This document shows, piece after piece, positions 51,637 through 62,261 of a DNA stretch of 64,000 nucleotides (positions are counted from its first letter, which is position 1; each line of letters starts with the position of its first letter). Position numbers and translations under genes: made by a program. Where the stretch lies: the NCBI RefSeq assembly GCF_000330505.1, contig NW_004440383.1:281355-345354 (forward strand), given 5' to 3'. Origin of the DNA: Entamoeba invadens IP1 (Eukaryota; Evosea; Mastigamoebida; Endamoebidae). The notes beneath the pieces are model-generated. The model was not told the DNA's origin. It made no database searches and saw only the letters and a list, made by a program, of their open reading frames with translations.

Positions 51637-53863
51637 TTAATTGCTTTTCCTTAACTCGTCGAGGATATTTTTGTAATGCTTTTTGACAATAACGCGCTTG
51701 GTCTTGAATGATGGAGTCAACATCCCATTTTCCTCGGTGAAGGGGTCCATTTCAATATAAATATTTTTCACCCACTTCATATCCTTTTGCGCCTTGACTC
51801 CTCACATATTCCTCAACATTTTTCAAAATAAGACTTTTCCCTTTTGTGTTTGCAATGTCTTTCAAGAGTTGCACATCCATTCCATCAGAAATTCCATTGA
51901 TTTTTCCTTCTAAAAATGCTTCAAGTTCCTTCTTCTTTGCTACTAATATACCAACAAGGAAGGAATCAGTACTTTCGCCATAAACAAACATTTGTTCGAT
52001 GAATGGGTGCGAGGCGTACATTCTTTCGAGAGGTTCTGTGGCAACGTACTCTCCTTGTGACAGCTTAAACATATTCTTTCTTCGGTCAATAATACTCATC
52101 GTCCCGTCTCCATTGATTCTTCCAATGTCTCCTGTTTTGAACCACCCGTCTTCTGTAAATGCTTCTTTAGTGCTTACATCATCGTGGAAATATCCTTTGA
52201 AGATAAACTCACCTTTGATTTCAATCTCTCCTGTAGGTGGGTTGTCACTGACAAAATACCCCAATTCCTCTGCATTAGACAATCGAAAAGTAGCGCCTGG
52301 ACATGGTCTTCCAGTGCTCATTATTTTTGGATTTAATAAACCTGGGATGGTTCCAATACACCCTCCAAATGTCTCAGTGGAGCCATATCCATTACATATG
52401 ATGACGTCAAAACACACTCGCATCCAGTCATACACTTCACGAGACAATGGCGCACTCCCATTACATACTAATTGTATCCGACCTCCTAATAACGCTTTAA
52501 TTGTACCAAATACCCAGTAATCCCAGTCAACCATGTTTGTAGTGTTCGTATCAACTGCCCAATTTTTGAAGTAGTATGCGGTGTTATACATCGTTTGAAC
52601 CACATACGACTTCTTCTTAATTTCACTATTGAAAACGTCGTATAATTTTTGAAGTACACGAGGGACGACAATCAAAAACGTTGGTGACGCCATTTTCACT
52701 TCTTCCGGGAAGTAACGCACATTTCCACTATTCATGTAAACCCACCCACCTGTGCATAAAAATGTCAAATCAATTTGATGTTCGTAGACATGTGATAATG
52801 GTAAGAACGAAAGTGTGATTTGTCCTCTTGTCATGAACTGGGCGTGAAACGGAGCTGAAAAACAGAAACAGCACATTGCGTTAGTGATAGTCCAATGGGT
52901 GTGAATCGCGCCTTTAGGAACACCAGAAGTGCCACTTGTGAAGAAAATGGAACATGTGTCTGTTTTATTGGGGAGGTTTGGTGGTTCAATTTGGCGTCTT
53001 CCTTCTTCGCGTAGTTCATTTAAAGTGAAGTCGACACTCTCGTTTTTGACATCATCAAAACAGACACTTGTGAACGTGCGATGCGATTTTAAGTCTTGAA
53101 CTCTGTCTAGAACTTCGTCACTACAAAACACGTAAGAGCATTCCGCAGTATCGATAACATGACAAAGTTGTTCAGTTGTTAAAGTCGAGTAAAGTGGGAC
53201 TAAAATGATTCCTTGACGATGGAATGCAAATTCGGTGAGTATCCACTCGTATCTATTAGTCGAAAAGACAGCAGCTGTTGCGCCTTTTTTAATATTCAAC
53301 TTACGAACAATTCCACTTGCTATTTCTTCCACTATAGTTAAACATTCTTTTGCTTTCAAGTTGATGAAGTCTCCTTTTGGCACGTGTTTCTCGTCTTTTT
53401 TTCTATAAGACAAACAGAACTAAAACGTTAATTTGTGTTAAAGTTATTAAAAATAAATTCATTTAAACATCATTTGTTTTTAATAATTCAAATTAGTAAT
53501 TACAACGAGTTTTGAAAAATATCTTTGTTATTCAATTTATTATTATAATTATTATAATACAACAGATTTTTCTGTGGCGTTCTCGTTAGACATAAATAAT
53601 TAACAACATACCTCTTCAGGCCACAAATCGCACCGTCTCTTAAACATTTCAAAAAGAGTCATTTTTGTCATTTCCTCTTTCGAGAAAAAGGAGTTCATGT
53701 TCCAGTATTGTAATTGGCAATCCATGTAGACGTGTTTATCGTCCTTGTGGATATATGGAAAAGGTCCCTTTATATCGTCGAAGTCTGGGCGTATTAATGT
53801 GTGTGGTATATCTTGTTGGGCAGTCGTGTTTTCTTCGACTTGAATGCTATGAAGCTCGTTCAT
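51637..53863 (-). CDS. Long-chain acyl-CoA synthetase, with an apparent frameshift near the 3' end
   Basis: Exon 1 is 53863-53612, and a 192-nt intron (53420-53611, GTATGTTG...CGTTTTAG) leads to exon 2 from 53419. The family activates fatty acids with ATP and CoA. Hallmarks are the AMP-binding FFTSGTSGVPKGAIHTH, FLPLSHVYEHQ, GYGSTET and GWFKTGDIGRINGDG followed by DRRKNMFKLSQGEYV. In the assembled bases the frame ends at 51752 (VGEKYLY). One base removed from the A-run (51785-51788 on the plus strand, TTTT) continues the frame through WVKNIYIEM, PFTEENGMLTP and KTKRVIVKKHYKN to a stop at 51637, which is the normal LACS C terminus. No intron fits there. It is either a sequencing error or a real mutation. 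Full length would be about 675 residues. Confidence 0.88.
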
Positions 53864-54388
53864 ATTCTTGATTTTAAAGTTTCATTTTAACTTGAATCAG
53901 AATTTGGAGGTACAAACACCAAATTGAACTTTTGAAGTTTTTTCAATTGATTCCTTTCTATTTATCAAAATAGTGGGAAGTTTGTATCAATTATTTTTAT
54001 CCAAAATAGGTGTTAAAAACGCTTTTAAAGCCCAAATAAAACTTTCGTAATTTTATCGGCAACTAATTTATTTTTCTTCTATATTTCAGAAAATTCATAA
54101 ATCGATATACCAACAATTATATTAAAATAAACAACAGCAGTCGCGTGTTTTCAACAAAGAAAAAGCAAAAAAGTACTCGAAATTTTTAGTAAAACAACTA
54201 TATAAATACTATTTATTTGCACCTTTCAAAAATTCGTCATTTCAAGCAGAAGTGATGAATTTGCTGTTATGTCTCTCTGCTGTTGTCGTCTTAACTTTTT
54301 GACGATAACAAAGGTATACACTTTTTGTAAAATTGTGCACAACACAAAAAATGAACAATGAAAAATGATTAGAACACAAGTAAAGCAG
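53864..54388. other. AT-rich spacer
   Basis: It lies between the acyl-CoA synthetase start and the Bro1 gene stop. Several short antisense open frames occur in the flank of the Bro1 gene, but none look coding. I see nothing else. Confidence 0.5.
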
Positions 54389-57061
54389 TTAAAAGATGCT
54401 TCCACCAAATGGAGAGTATGGGAATTGTGCTGGCATCCCATATTGTGGCGCTGCACCTCCGTAAGGCATAACTGGTGGGACCATCCCAAATGGAGTTTGT
54501 TGAGGTGGTGCTTGCACAAAAGGTTGTTGCTGTGCATATGGTTGATACCCAGGCGCATTCACAAAGGTCCCAGGCGTGGCCCCGTATTGTTGGAACCCCT
54601 GACCTCCATAAGGTTGAGAATAGTTAGCGTTTGTGTTAGTAGGCATTCCATAAGGTTGGTTGAATGGGTTATTTGATTGTGTTGAGTTAGACATTGGATA
54701 TTGTGTTGGATATTGAGTATTTCCATAAGAAGTGGTGTTTGATGATGGGTATTGTGTAGGATAGTCATTTTGTGTACATGAAGTTGGATATTGAGTTGGG
54801 TATTCCATATTTGTGTTAGTTGTCGATGTTGTCTGACTTGTTGGGTAATTAGACGGGTATTCCTGTTTTGTTGTTTGTCCTCTAAGATTTGTATTTTGGT
54901 AATTTGTAGTTTGTGATGGTTCATGATAAGGTTGTGTTGTAGTGTTAATTCTGCTCATGATATTCTTATTTCTCTCAATTTCGATTTTCCTTTCTTCCTC
55001 TTCCATCTGAGCACACTCCTCTTCTCTCCTCTTCTTTTCAACACTTGCTCTTTCAGTCATTTCTGCAGCCTCTTTTGTTCGGATGTCCACGTACTTTTTC
55101 ACTTCTTTCCTGAGCTCTTCCAAGTCTTCTTCAACACTTTCCATCATCACAATTTTCTCAACCGCTTTACTTGCGACATTAATATAACTTTCACCACTAC
55201 TTTGATATCCTTGGCAGACAGTACCTCGTGTATCCAGCAATGAAGATGTGTGTTCGTTGATTTCGTTATTAAGTCCACTGATTTGTCCGATCAACTCACT
55301 TTGTGCGTTCAATGAATTTTGGATTTCCTGTGTGAGTGGAGCGAATTCTTTGATCAAGTCGTCCACGTACTCATTCTTGTCTTTAGCTATTTTCATCCCT
55401 TCCAAAAGAGTTTTTTGGTGTCTTCCCTGCAACTCAATGACTGCATTCACCGCCATCTCTCTCATCACTTTCAGTTCATTCCATTTGTCAAACAATTCGG
55501 TCATTTTCCCGACCATATCTTTCAGCATATCTCCTCCACTTTTGGGGATGTTTTTAATCAACACATCTTCCCCTTGCAATATCATTTCAACCTCCGTTTT
55601 AGTTTTCAATATGGTGCTCTTACCCTCTCCATAAAGCCATTTTCCATCTTCGCATGCGCGCTTTATCCCATTGATTTTCAAAATGATGTCTTTAGTTGCC
55701 TCTGCTGAAGTTAATCTCCTCCACAAATCGCCAAATTCGTTCTTTTTCTTCATATCTTCTTCACTCTCTACTCTCAAAGACTCTTCGATATCTTCAATAC
55801 CATTTTTAACACATTTAATCTTTTCGTTGCATTGATCTAACATCTTGAGAGTGTCTTCCGGCTTGTTCACACTTCTCAATTTCGAAATCACTATTTTTAG
55901 GGAGTTTGGAATGCCATTAATCCCTTCCACTTTATTCTCAAGTTCTCTTAAATTGATGCTTTGTATCACTGCATCTCCTTGTGCTGTAAATTGTGGTATC
56001 ATCGTTTTAGTGTCGCCAACTATCTTCCCCGAATTCGTTTGATATCGAGTCATGGCGCCACGAAGTGCAAAAGGCACAATCGATTTAAAGGGACTCTCTG
56101 ATACACTGAGTTCATAGGCAATGTCATTCACACATATCCTCGACTTGATTTCTGGCGGTATTTGTGGGATTGGATTCATGTAAATGTCTTCGTTGTCCTT
56201 TTCGAGTGTGTAATACTTGTCTTTAACTTGTTTCACCAAGTCGTCTATCGGTAGAGTGGTTTCCTTAATGCAACGGACTGCTTCATTATATTGAGACATT
56301 GCCTTTCCATACTCCAATTCTTCTTCACACACCAACCCAGCAGCTACTCTCGCCAAAAACAGGGAATATAAATATACACTTTTCGCACCATTTCTAAGCA
56401 ACTCAACAGCACCGCCCGCAATTTTCTCTCTCAGAACCACACTCGAATTTGCAGCAACCGCCTTTGCGTAAAAAGATAATTGCGCACACCCACGAGCCAA
56501 TATCTGGAAAAGTCTGGCATCGTCCGCTTGTTTCTTCAGTCCGGATTTATCTGCCAATTCAATACACGTTGTGAATATGCCGGCCGCAGTTGTGAATTGT
56601 GTAATTGATTCACCTACGGTGTTTTGTGAAGTGGCAAGAGAAGAAGCAGCTCGAAATGTGAGGACGCCGGCGTTGTGTAATATATGAACGCGTTCAAATA
56701 CAATAGAGGAAGAGTGTTGCTCATCCATAACAATTTCAGTGGCGTTGTATGAGAGTGAAGCAAGCAGTCCAGTTTTAGGCCTTATCGTTGGTATCTGCCA
56801 CTTAAATTCAACATTGGCTGTCCCTTCATTTAACGCGCGCGACAAGTGTGTGAGTAAGCTGTCGTACTCTAAGAGTGATGTAATAGTTGCACTGTTTTGA
56901 CCTTCACACATCTTGTGGAGCTGAGACATTCTGTCAATGGCTTGGAGTGCGGTGGTATCACCTCGGCTCTGTTTGATTAGCGCCTTAATAGCCTGTATAT
57001 CAACTTGTGATGCAGTGTATAGGTCTCCTTGGTACAATATCGGAATTGTTGTTACCTTCAT
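54389..57061 (-). CDS. ALIX-like Bro1-domain protein
   Basis: One exon encodes 890 residues. The Bro1 domain (about 1-360) has helices such as FERVHILHNAGVLTFRAAS and LFQILARGCAQLSFYAKAVAA. A coiled V-type region (about 370-690) follows, with a helical stretch around EECAQMEEEERKIEIERNK. The last 190 residues are Pro/Gln/Tyr/Asn-rich, with repeated YPTQYP units and PYGG/PFGM pieces, like the proline-rich tail of ALIX. ALIX/Bro1 proteins bind ESCRT-III and cargo in multivesicular bodies, membrane repair and scission. Entamoeba adhesin ADH112, which also has a Bro1 domain, is shorter (about 690), so this is another member or a longer orthologue. No signal peptide. Confidence 0.88.
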   Translation of the reverse strand: MKVTTIPILYQGDLYTASQVDIQAIKALIKQSRGDTTALQAIDRMSQLHKMCEGQNSATITSLLEYDSLLTHLSRALNEGTANVEFKWQIPTIRPKTGLLASLSYNATEIVMDEQHSSSIVFERVHILHNAGVLTFRAASSLATSQNTVGESITQFTTAAGIFTTCIELADKSGLKKQADDARLFQILARGCAQLSFYAKAVAANSSVVLREKIAGGAVELLRNGAKSVYLYSLFLARVAAGLVCEEELEYGKAMSQYNEAVRCIKETTLPIDDLVKQVKDKYYTLEKDNEDIYMNPIPQIPPEIKSRICVNDIAYELSVSESPFKSIVPFALRGAMTRYQTNSGKIVGDTKTMIPQFTAQGDAVIQSINLRELENKVEGINGIPNSLKIVISKLRSVNKPEDTLKMLDQCNEKIKCVKNGIEDIEESLRVESEEDMKKKNEFGDLWRRLTSAEATKDIILKINGIKRACEDGKWLYGEGKSTILKTKTEVEMILQGEDVLIKNIPKSGGDMLKDMVGKMTELFDKWNELKVMREMAVNAVIELQGRHQKTLLEGMKIAKDKNEYVDDLIKEFAPLTQEIQNSLNAQSELIGQISGLNNEINEHTSSLLDTRGTVCQGYQSSGESYINVASKAVEKIVMMESVEEDLEELRKEVKKYVDIRTKEAAEMTERASVEKKRREEECAQMEEEERKIEIERNKNIMSRINTTTQPYHEPSQTTNYQNTNLRGQTTKQEYPSNYPTSQTTSTTNTNMEYPTQYPTSCTQNDYPTQYPSSNTTSYGNTQYPTQYPMSNSTQSNNPFNQPYGMPTNTNANYSQPYGGQGFQQYGATPGTFVNAPGYQPYAQQQPFVQAPPQQTPFGMVPPVMPYGGAAPQYGMPAQFPYSPFGGSIF

Positions 57062-57760
57062 TAACTTTGAGGTTTCTGGATTTTAAGTTTTCGACAAGAT
57101 TGTATTTATTTTTGAGTTAACTTTAATGATTAATTTATAGTTTATTATTGTTCTTATATAATACTTTTTGAAATAAAAAATGTATTATTAAATTTGATTA
57201 AATTTATCATTAATTATACTATAAATGGTGAAATGCATATTATATTGGTTTTTTTCTTTTATTGAAATTTTTGGTGATTTGAATTGTTTTGCTTTTATCT
57301 TGAAAAATCAAATTTTAGATTTGCGTCAAACCCAATCTTTAAATGACAAACATTTTCAGGAAAACAAAAGAAATTGATCGATATTATTTTTATGATACTT
57401 TTATGATATAATAATAGAATTAATAATTTAATTTAAGAAAATAATATTTTTTAAATTGAAACAAACATAAAAAAACCAAATGCCATAATTTACTTTGCTT
57501 ATGTCAGAAAAACATTGAAATTGCATTTTTGGTAATCTAATAACTTTTTTTATTAATTCAATAAATTACTTCAATTGAGTCATTTTAGTTCGGGAATTAT
57601 TGTTGTATTTTCATTCCAACTCAAAAGATCCCAAAATTCCATGAGTTGAGATATTTAAACCATCCAAATTCTATTCGACATAGAAAAGAAGTTAGAAAAG
57701 CAATGGTGTTTATTCAACAAAGAAGAAACTCTTCTCCAAACCCAAACTTGAAAAAAATAG
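57062..57760. other. AT-rich spacer between divergent genes
   Basis: It separates the ALIX-like gene (-) from the arrestin gene (+). I see no GAACT motif at either close upstream site, unlike elsewhere. The last 120 bases before the arrestin ATG are less AT-rich and are probably leader. Nothing else is seen. Confidence 0.45.
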
Positions 57761-59683
57761 ATGTCAGGTATCAAAACAAAGGCACAAGCACGTCTTTTTC
57801 TTCACAGCGATGTTTTAATTCTTCCGGATGTCCTCTGTGGGGTTATAGAATTTGAAGCTGTCCGAGTCTGTGTACTCAAGGCGATTTTCGTCGATTTGAC
57901 GGGATACACTGTTAATGGGATCGATTCGCATTTCCAAATCCCATTCCCCGCGACGGTCGGGAAACCTTATAAAGCGACAGTCGATAACTCCCAAAATCGC
58001 GCCTATGCCAAATTTTGGGGTGTCGAGCAGAAGATTTTTGGCGACAACATGGCCAACGGGAATGTGTTTTACGAGGTAGCTCCTGGAAAGCACTTATTCC
58101 CATTTTCGATTCCTATCAAGAATTTCCCAATCTCAGTCGGTGACCCTTCAAATTGCCAGTCACTGAATTACACGGCTTCTGGCAGAGTTCTTATCAATTA
58201 CCAAGAGCCTGTAAAAACCAACTCGTTGAACTATTACATCATGTTTAATAGGGAAATGAAGTATCAATTGGGTATCCCAAAACAATTTGTCACAGCTCCA
58301 AATGCAGAACTTGACATGGACATTTCACTCTCCGCCACTAGCGTGAGAATCGGAGATACAATCCACTTGAAGGCACATTTACTCAATCGATCCAGTTCAA
58401 CGGCGTCTACACATTTGAGATTAATTGTCGAGTTTCAAGCCAGCGTGCCAGTCACTTTAAAAGATTTCAAATTTGGCGACGTCTCGGGGAAAGGATTTTT
58501 CTCGAAGAAAGGACAGAACGAAAAAACATTTGAAGAGGACATTTTAATCTCTGGAGGACTCTTTCCCACTTCCGATCACCCTAGCGCATTGGTCAGATAC
58601 TCCCTTTTGTTTACTGCAAAGGCTAAAATGCAGTACCAACTTGTCTGCCCCATTATGATCTCGTCTCAACCACCAGAAAACCCACAAATTTTGGTCGACG
58701 CATTGAACAAGTATGCAGTTAATTACGCAGATAGAACGAATACATTCAATTCAGTCTTTTCGGGACATTTTAACCCATTCCCTGTGAGTCCTCTGACTAG
58801 TCCAATTGAGCAAGTCTCTCTCATCGACCAAACTGCAGAACATTTCAGTGTCGACCACATTCAGAGAACAACATCGTTGAACCCCGGTGTACAGGACGAA
58901 CAACCACCATTCCCATATCCAAGTTGGAGGAGTGTTGTGTTGCCCCAAGGCTTTGTTATGTTCTATTATATGAACGAGTGGTGTTTTATTAATTTGTCCA
59001 ACAATCAAGTCTCTTACGTCGACCCACGTCCCCCAGAACAAAGACTCCCGTTATACGCAACTGATAACGACGCGTATGAATTTGTCGTGAAAGTGAACGC
59101 GGTCAGAGGAATTCCTTTGATGGAGCAGAAAGAACCAACACTGTCATTCACACTGAACGACTATATCGAAGTCGATACACAGAAGGGCCAGAAACAACTC
59201 ACATTCAAATTGGAACAAGGGCTTGAGCCTCATATTGTTGGGAGCGATATTGTGTTGTCAGGGTTTACTAAGAATAGGATGAACGCGATTGTGAAAGTGT
59301 CACAACAACACACGTTCAGCGAAACAATCTATGGGTATCTCGACCTCGACTTCTTACATATCCCAAGTGGAGTTGAAATCACTGATTGGTTCCAATTGGT
59401 TGGAGATGGAGAGGAAGCAATTGGCATTGGAGAGGTTAACGTCACTATCGGCGTGAGAAGTAGAGTGAACCCACAACTTGTCCCCGTCTGTGTCAGTTGT
59501 GTGAGTGCAATCAACAAGATGTGGTACCCATCAGGAAAGCTCTTGCAGACTGCAATGAAAAACGAAGAGAAGATGGGAGCAAAAATGAGAAAAGGAAGAG
59601 CTTTAATTCCTCAATTTGACTATGAGGTATATACGCCTTTCAATTTGCCGCCAAAGAACACTTATCTGAGACTCATAAATTAA
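57761..59683 (+). CDS. Arrestin-fold protein with WW and C2-like domains
   Basis: One exon encodes 640 residues. Residues about 5-305 have the two-lobe arrestin layout: FEAVRVCVLKAIFVDLTGYT, a PGKHLFPFSIPI-like strand pair in lobe 1, and lobe 2 strands DLSATSVRIGDTIHLKAHLLNRSS-like with FEEDILISGG (broken here into short pieces). At about 391-425 a WW-like domain reads LPQGFVMFYYMNEWCFIN...VSYVDPRPPEQ, with Phe where the first Trp is usual. A C2-like beta domain follows (about 440-590). Arrestins, WW domains and C2 domains meet in ubiquitin-ligase adaptor systems (ARRDC with NEDD4), but normally on separate proteins. Here they are on one chain without a HECT domain. Membrane-cargo sorting is a likely but inferred role. 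Confidence 0.72.
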   Translation: MSGIKTKAQARLFLHSDVLILPDVLCGVIEFEAVRVCVLKAIFVDLTGYTVNGIDSHFQIPFPATVGKPYKATVDNSQNRAYAKFWGVEQKIFGDNMANGNVFYEVAPGKHLFPFSIPIKNFPISVGDPSNCQSLNYTASGRVLINYQEPVKTNSLNYYIMFNREMKYQLGIPKQFVTAPNAELDMDISLSATSVRIGDTIHLKAHLLNRSSSTASTHLRLIVEFQASVPVTLKDFKFGDVSGKGFFSKKGQNEKTFEEDILISGGLFPTSDHPSALVRYSLLFTAKAKMQYQLVCPIMISSQPPENPQILVDALNKYAVNYADRTNTFNSVFSGHFNPFPVSPLTSPIEQVSLIDQTAEHFSVDHIQRTTSLNPGVQDEQPPFPYPSWRSVVLPQGFVMFYYMNEWCFINLSNNQVSYVDPRPPEQRLPLYATDNDAYEFVVKVNAVRGIPLMEQKEPTLSFTLNDYIEVDTQKGQKQLTFKLEQGLEPHIVGSDIVLSGFTKNRMNAIVKVSQQHTFSETIYGYLDLDFLHIPSGVEITDWFQLVGDGEEAIGIGEVNVTIGVRSRVNPQLVPVCVSCVSAINKMWYPSGKLLQTAMKNEEKMGAKMRKGRALIPQFDYEVYTPFNLPPKNTYLRLIN

Positions 59684-60581
59684 CTCAGGTTTTGGTCGAT
59701 ACTTTTCTGATTTAAATTTACAAATCGCAAAGTGAATATTTTTTTCATAATTTAACTCTAAATAAATATACTATAAATAAATGTTTATATTATTCTATTT
59801 CAATAAGTCCTTGAATCAATAAATATACTATACATTAAAAATAAAATGAAAGATGACTTTCTAATGAAAAAAATGAAAAAATAGTTTTTTATTTCTTTAT
59901 TATTGTGCTAAAAAGATTGTAAAAAATGAATTTTAGATATTAAAACGAAAACATTCTTTGTTTTGGCATTTTTGTTTTTGTTCATCAGTTTTTTCCGTTA
60001 GTTGTTTTTTTACAAATAAAGATAGAAGTAATAACAATTAAGAATTAATGTCATAATAAATCGGGATATTTTAATGAATTAGATAAACACACTTGTAATA
60101 TTTTTGGTATGCAATGTGTAACGCATTTTTTGTGTTTGTTGTTTAAAGATAATGCCAAGTGTAAAGTTGAATTGAAATATTATAATGTTTATACGTCTAA
60201 ATTCAGGAAAAGTACATGTAATTATTGTATTGTGTATTTGAAAAGGCGGAGTTTGTTGTGTTACTATTGAATAAGATTGGACTTTATTAAAAAATAAGTG
60301 CAATACCATTGAAATGAACTATAAATAATAAACGTGGTATGAAAATACAATAAATGATGTATAAAACAACTTCTATAAACTCGGGACAAAAATGATCTTA
60401 TGAACCACAGAGCAAGTTTTGCCGTTATTTAAATGTAATTAGAATCTAATTTCTTTGAAAATTGATTGAACATGTTTTAAAGAGAGCAAAACTTGGTTGG
60501 TGATAAGTGCTTGCAAAACGCTACAAAGCAAAAGTTAAAATAAAGTTGATTTACATTTGGTGCTTGTTGTTATTCGGAGCT
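59684..60581. other. AT-rich spacer
   Basis: About 0.9 kb between the 3' ends of two convergent genes. A minus-strand open stretch at 60079-60309 lacks a credible start and codon pattern. I see no repeat. Confidence 0.5.
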
Positions 60582-61184
60582 TTAGTCAAACAACGAATTT
60601 GTGACGATGAGGTCGAACGTGAGTTCTTTTTGAGGTACAACACAGACCTTCATCGAGTTTTTCGACATCTCGTGCAGGAAATTTGACACCTTATCTCCAA
60701 TCGAATTGATATCTTCGGATCCGTAAAGTAATTTCCCATTCCTCCACACTCTTTCAATGATTTCATTCTTACCTTCATTCTTTCCTTTCTTCTTTTTGTA
60801 ATCAAAAAAGTACCCAATTTCGATACAGAAGTCGAGTAATAAAGTGTTCATTGTGTCTGTCTTTTTGGAAAGGTATCTTCTATATGCCTGTTTATCTTTT
60901 AACCCCCCGTTGATTTCCTTTTTGTAGTCCTGTTTACATCTCGAGTGTACAATTTCGTTCAGGGCAATGAACTCATCTTTGATAACCAAAGACTTAATCG
61001 AAAAGAGTTGATGTGTCAAACGAGCCTTTTTCTTTGGTCTTTTAAAATAGACTGAACAATCGGAATTCAAGAGGAAAACTAAAAGACCCTGTTGGAGCGC
61101 CTTTTCCTCTCTTTTCTGCCGACTTTCTTGTGCGTGTTTTGAGCGTTGGTCCTTAGATCGTGTTACTCTTCGTTTCGTCTCCAT
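60582..61184 (-). CDS. Hypothetical basic protein
   Basis: The 200-residue protein begins METKRRVTRSKDQRSKHAQ. The first 35 residues are strongly basic and helical. The rest alternates hydrophobic helices (LLVFLLNSDCSVYF, MNTLLLDFCIEIGYFF) with Lys-rich stretches. It ends DLIVTNSLFD. There is no signal peptide or clear membrane span. I do not recognise it. The basic charge could mean nucleic-acid binding, and one Lys-rich run (DYKKKKGKNEGKNE) separates two halves. Codons and the clean frame support a real gene. Confidence 0.55.
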   Translation of the reverse strand: METKRRVTRSKDQRSKHAQESRQKREEKALQQGLLVFLLNSDCSVYFKRPKKKARLTHQLFSIKSLVIKDEFIALNEIVHSRCKQDYKKEINGGLKDKQAYRRYLSKKTDTMNTLLLDFCIEIGYFFDYKKKKGKNEGKNEIIERVWRNGKLLYGSEDINSIGDKVSNFLHEMSKNSMKVCVVPQKELTFDLIVTNSLFD

Positions 61185-62241
61185 TGCTGTTGTGAAATTC
61201 TAAGTTCATTTTAAATTGCCAAATGATCTACTACTTCAATATTTGCTTTTCTTTAATAACACCACATCGTTTTTACAATTAACACGGCTTTGCCACGCAC
61301 ACAGCTTTCTGTGGGATTTGGTGTTTTTGTAGTACTCTAAAACTGGTTGAATTGGTTATTTAATTCATTGGAATTAAGTGCTAAAAAACAAGCTTTAGAA
61401 GAAGTAAAATGGAAAGCTCTCAGCAAGTTACTCTGACAAACTCGGGCGAATCTTCCACTGCCGATTTTTGCACAAAAAATGCAGAATTTACCGTTGTTGA
61501 CACTCTGAAAATATAGACCCTTTTTAACTTCCGCCGTTTGGATAATTCATTGGTCAATTTTTTCTTTTATTCGTTTTGAGGAAAACACCATCAATCTTCT
61601 CTTTTGTCCGCTTCGTTATATTATTATGGTATTGTTGTGTTTGTCCAACACTTGGAATCGGCAAAAAACAGTAGAAATGCCATCAAATATTTTTTTGAAA
61701 CTTGTACCGTTTTTGGAAAAAAAGGACAATAATTTTTTACAAGCAAAAATTTTTGAATACCCGAATTGGCCCGTTTAAGTAGTAATATTTGATACAAATT
61801 TTTCCTTTGTTTTTGGCAAGGAATATTTCATAAAATTGGATCTATAAAACAACATACCAAAACACTTGGTTTGCTTTATTTAACATGTTATTATAGACGT
61901 AATTTGATAAAAAAGCTACTGATTAAAAATAACTTATTTGAAAGGTGCTTTTTTTAGGAACTTTTTAGTTTTTACTTGTCTAAGACACTGTTTATGATAT
62001 CCCAAAAACCCAATACCTTGCGTCTTCGAAGCAAAAGGATTCACTCTAAAACACCACAATACCCCGACCTATTCCAAATAGGAAAAATTAAAACCCGAAT
62101 GGAATAAAAAGAAGTCATAAGGGGAAAAATAGATAAAATAACTAAATATTTAGAATTTGTCTTAAAAACAATGAAAAACATTTTGAAAAACAAATAAAAC
62201 ACCACCAATCACTAAAGAAAGAATTACTGATGGAATTCTGG

Positions 62242-62261
62242 GCAAATAACCGGTTATTTGC
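62242..62261. repeat. Perfect 20-bp palindrome
   Basis: GCAAATAACCGGTTATTTGC is a perfect inverted repeat with no spacer, so it could be the binding site of a dimeric protein. Nearest gene is more than 1 kb away. Confidence 0.6.

Noticed and set aside
57646..57855. Short frame at the arrestin start
   Set aside because: It overlaps the arrestin gene in another frame and has no family features.
61409..61516. 35-codon ATG frame
   Set aside because: Too short, no motif, and no splice donor or neighbour exon was found.
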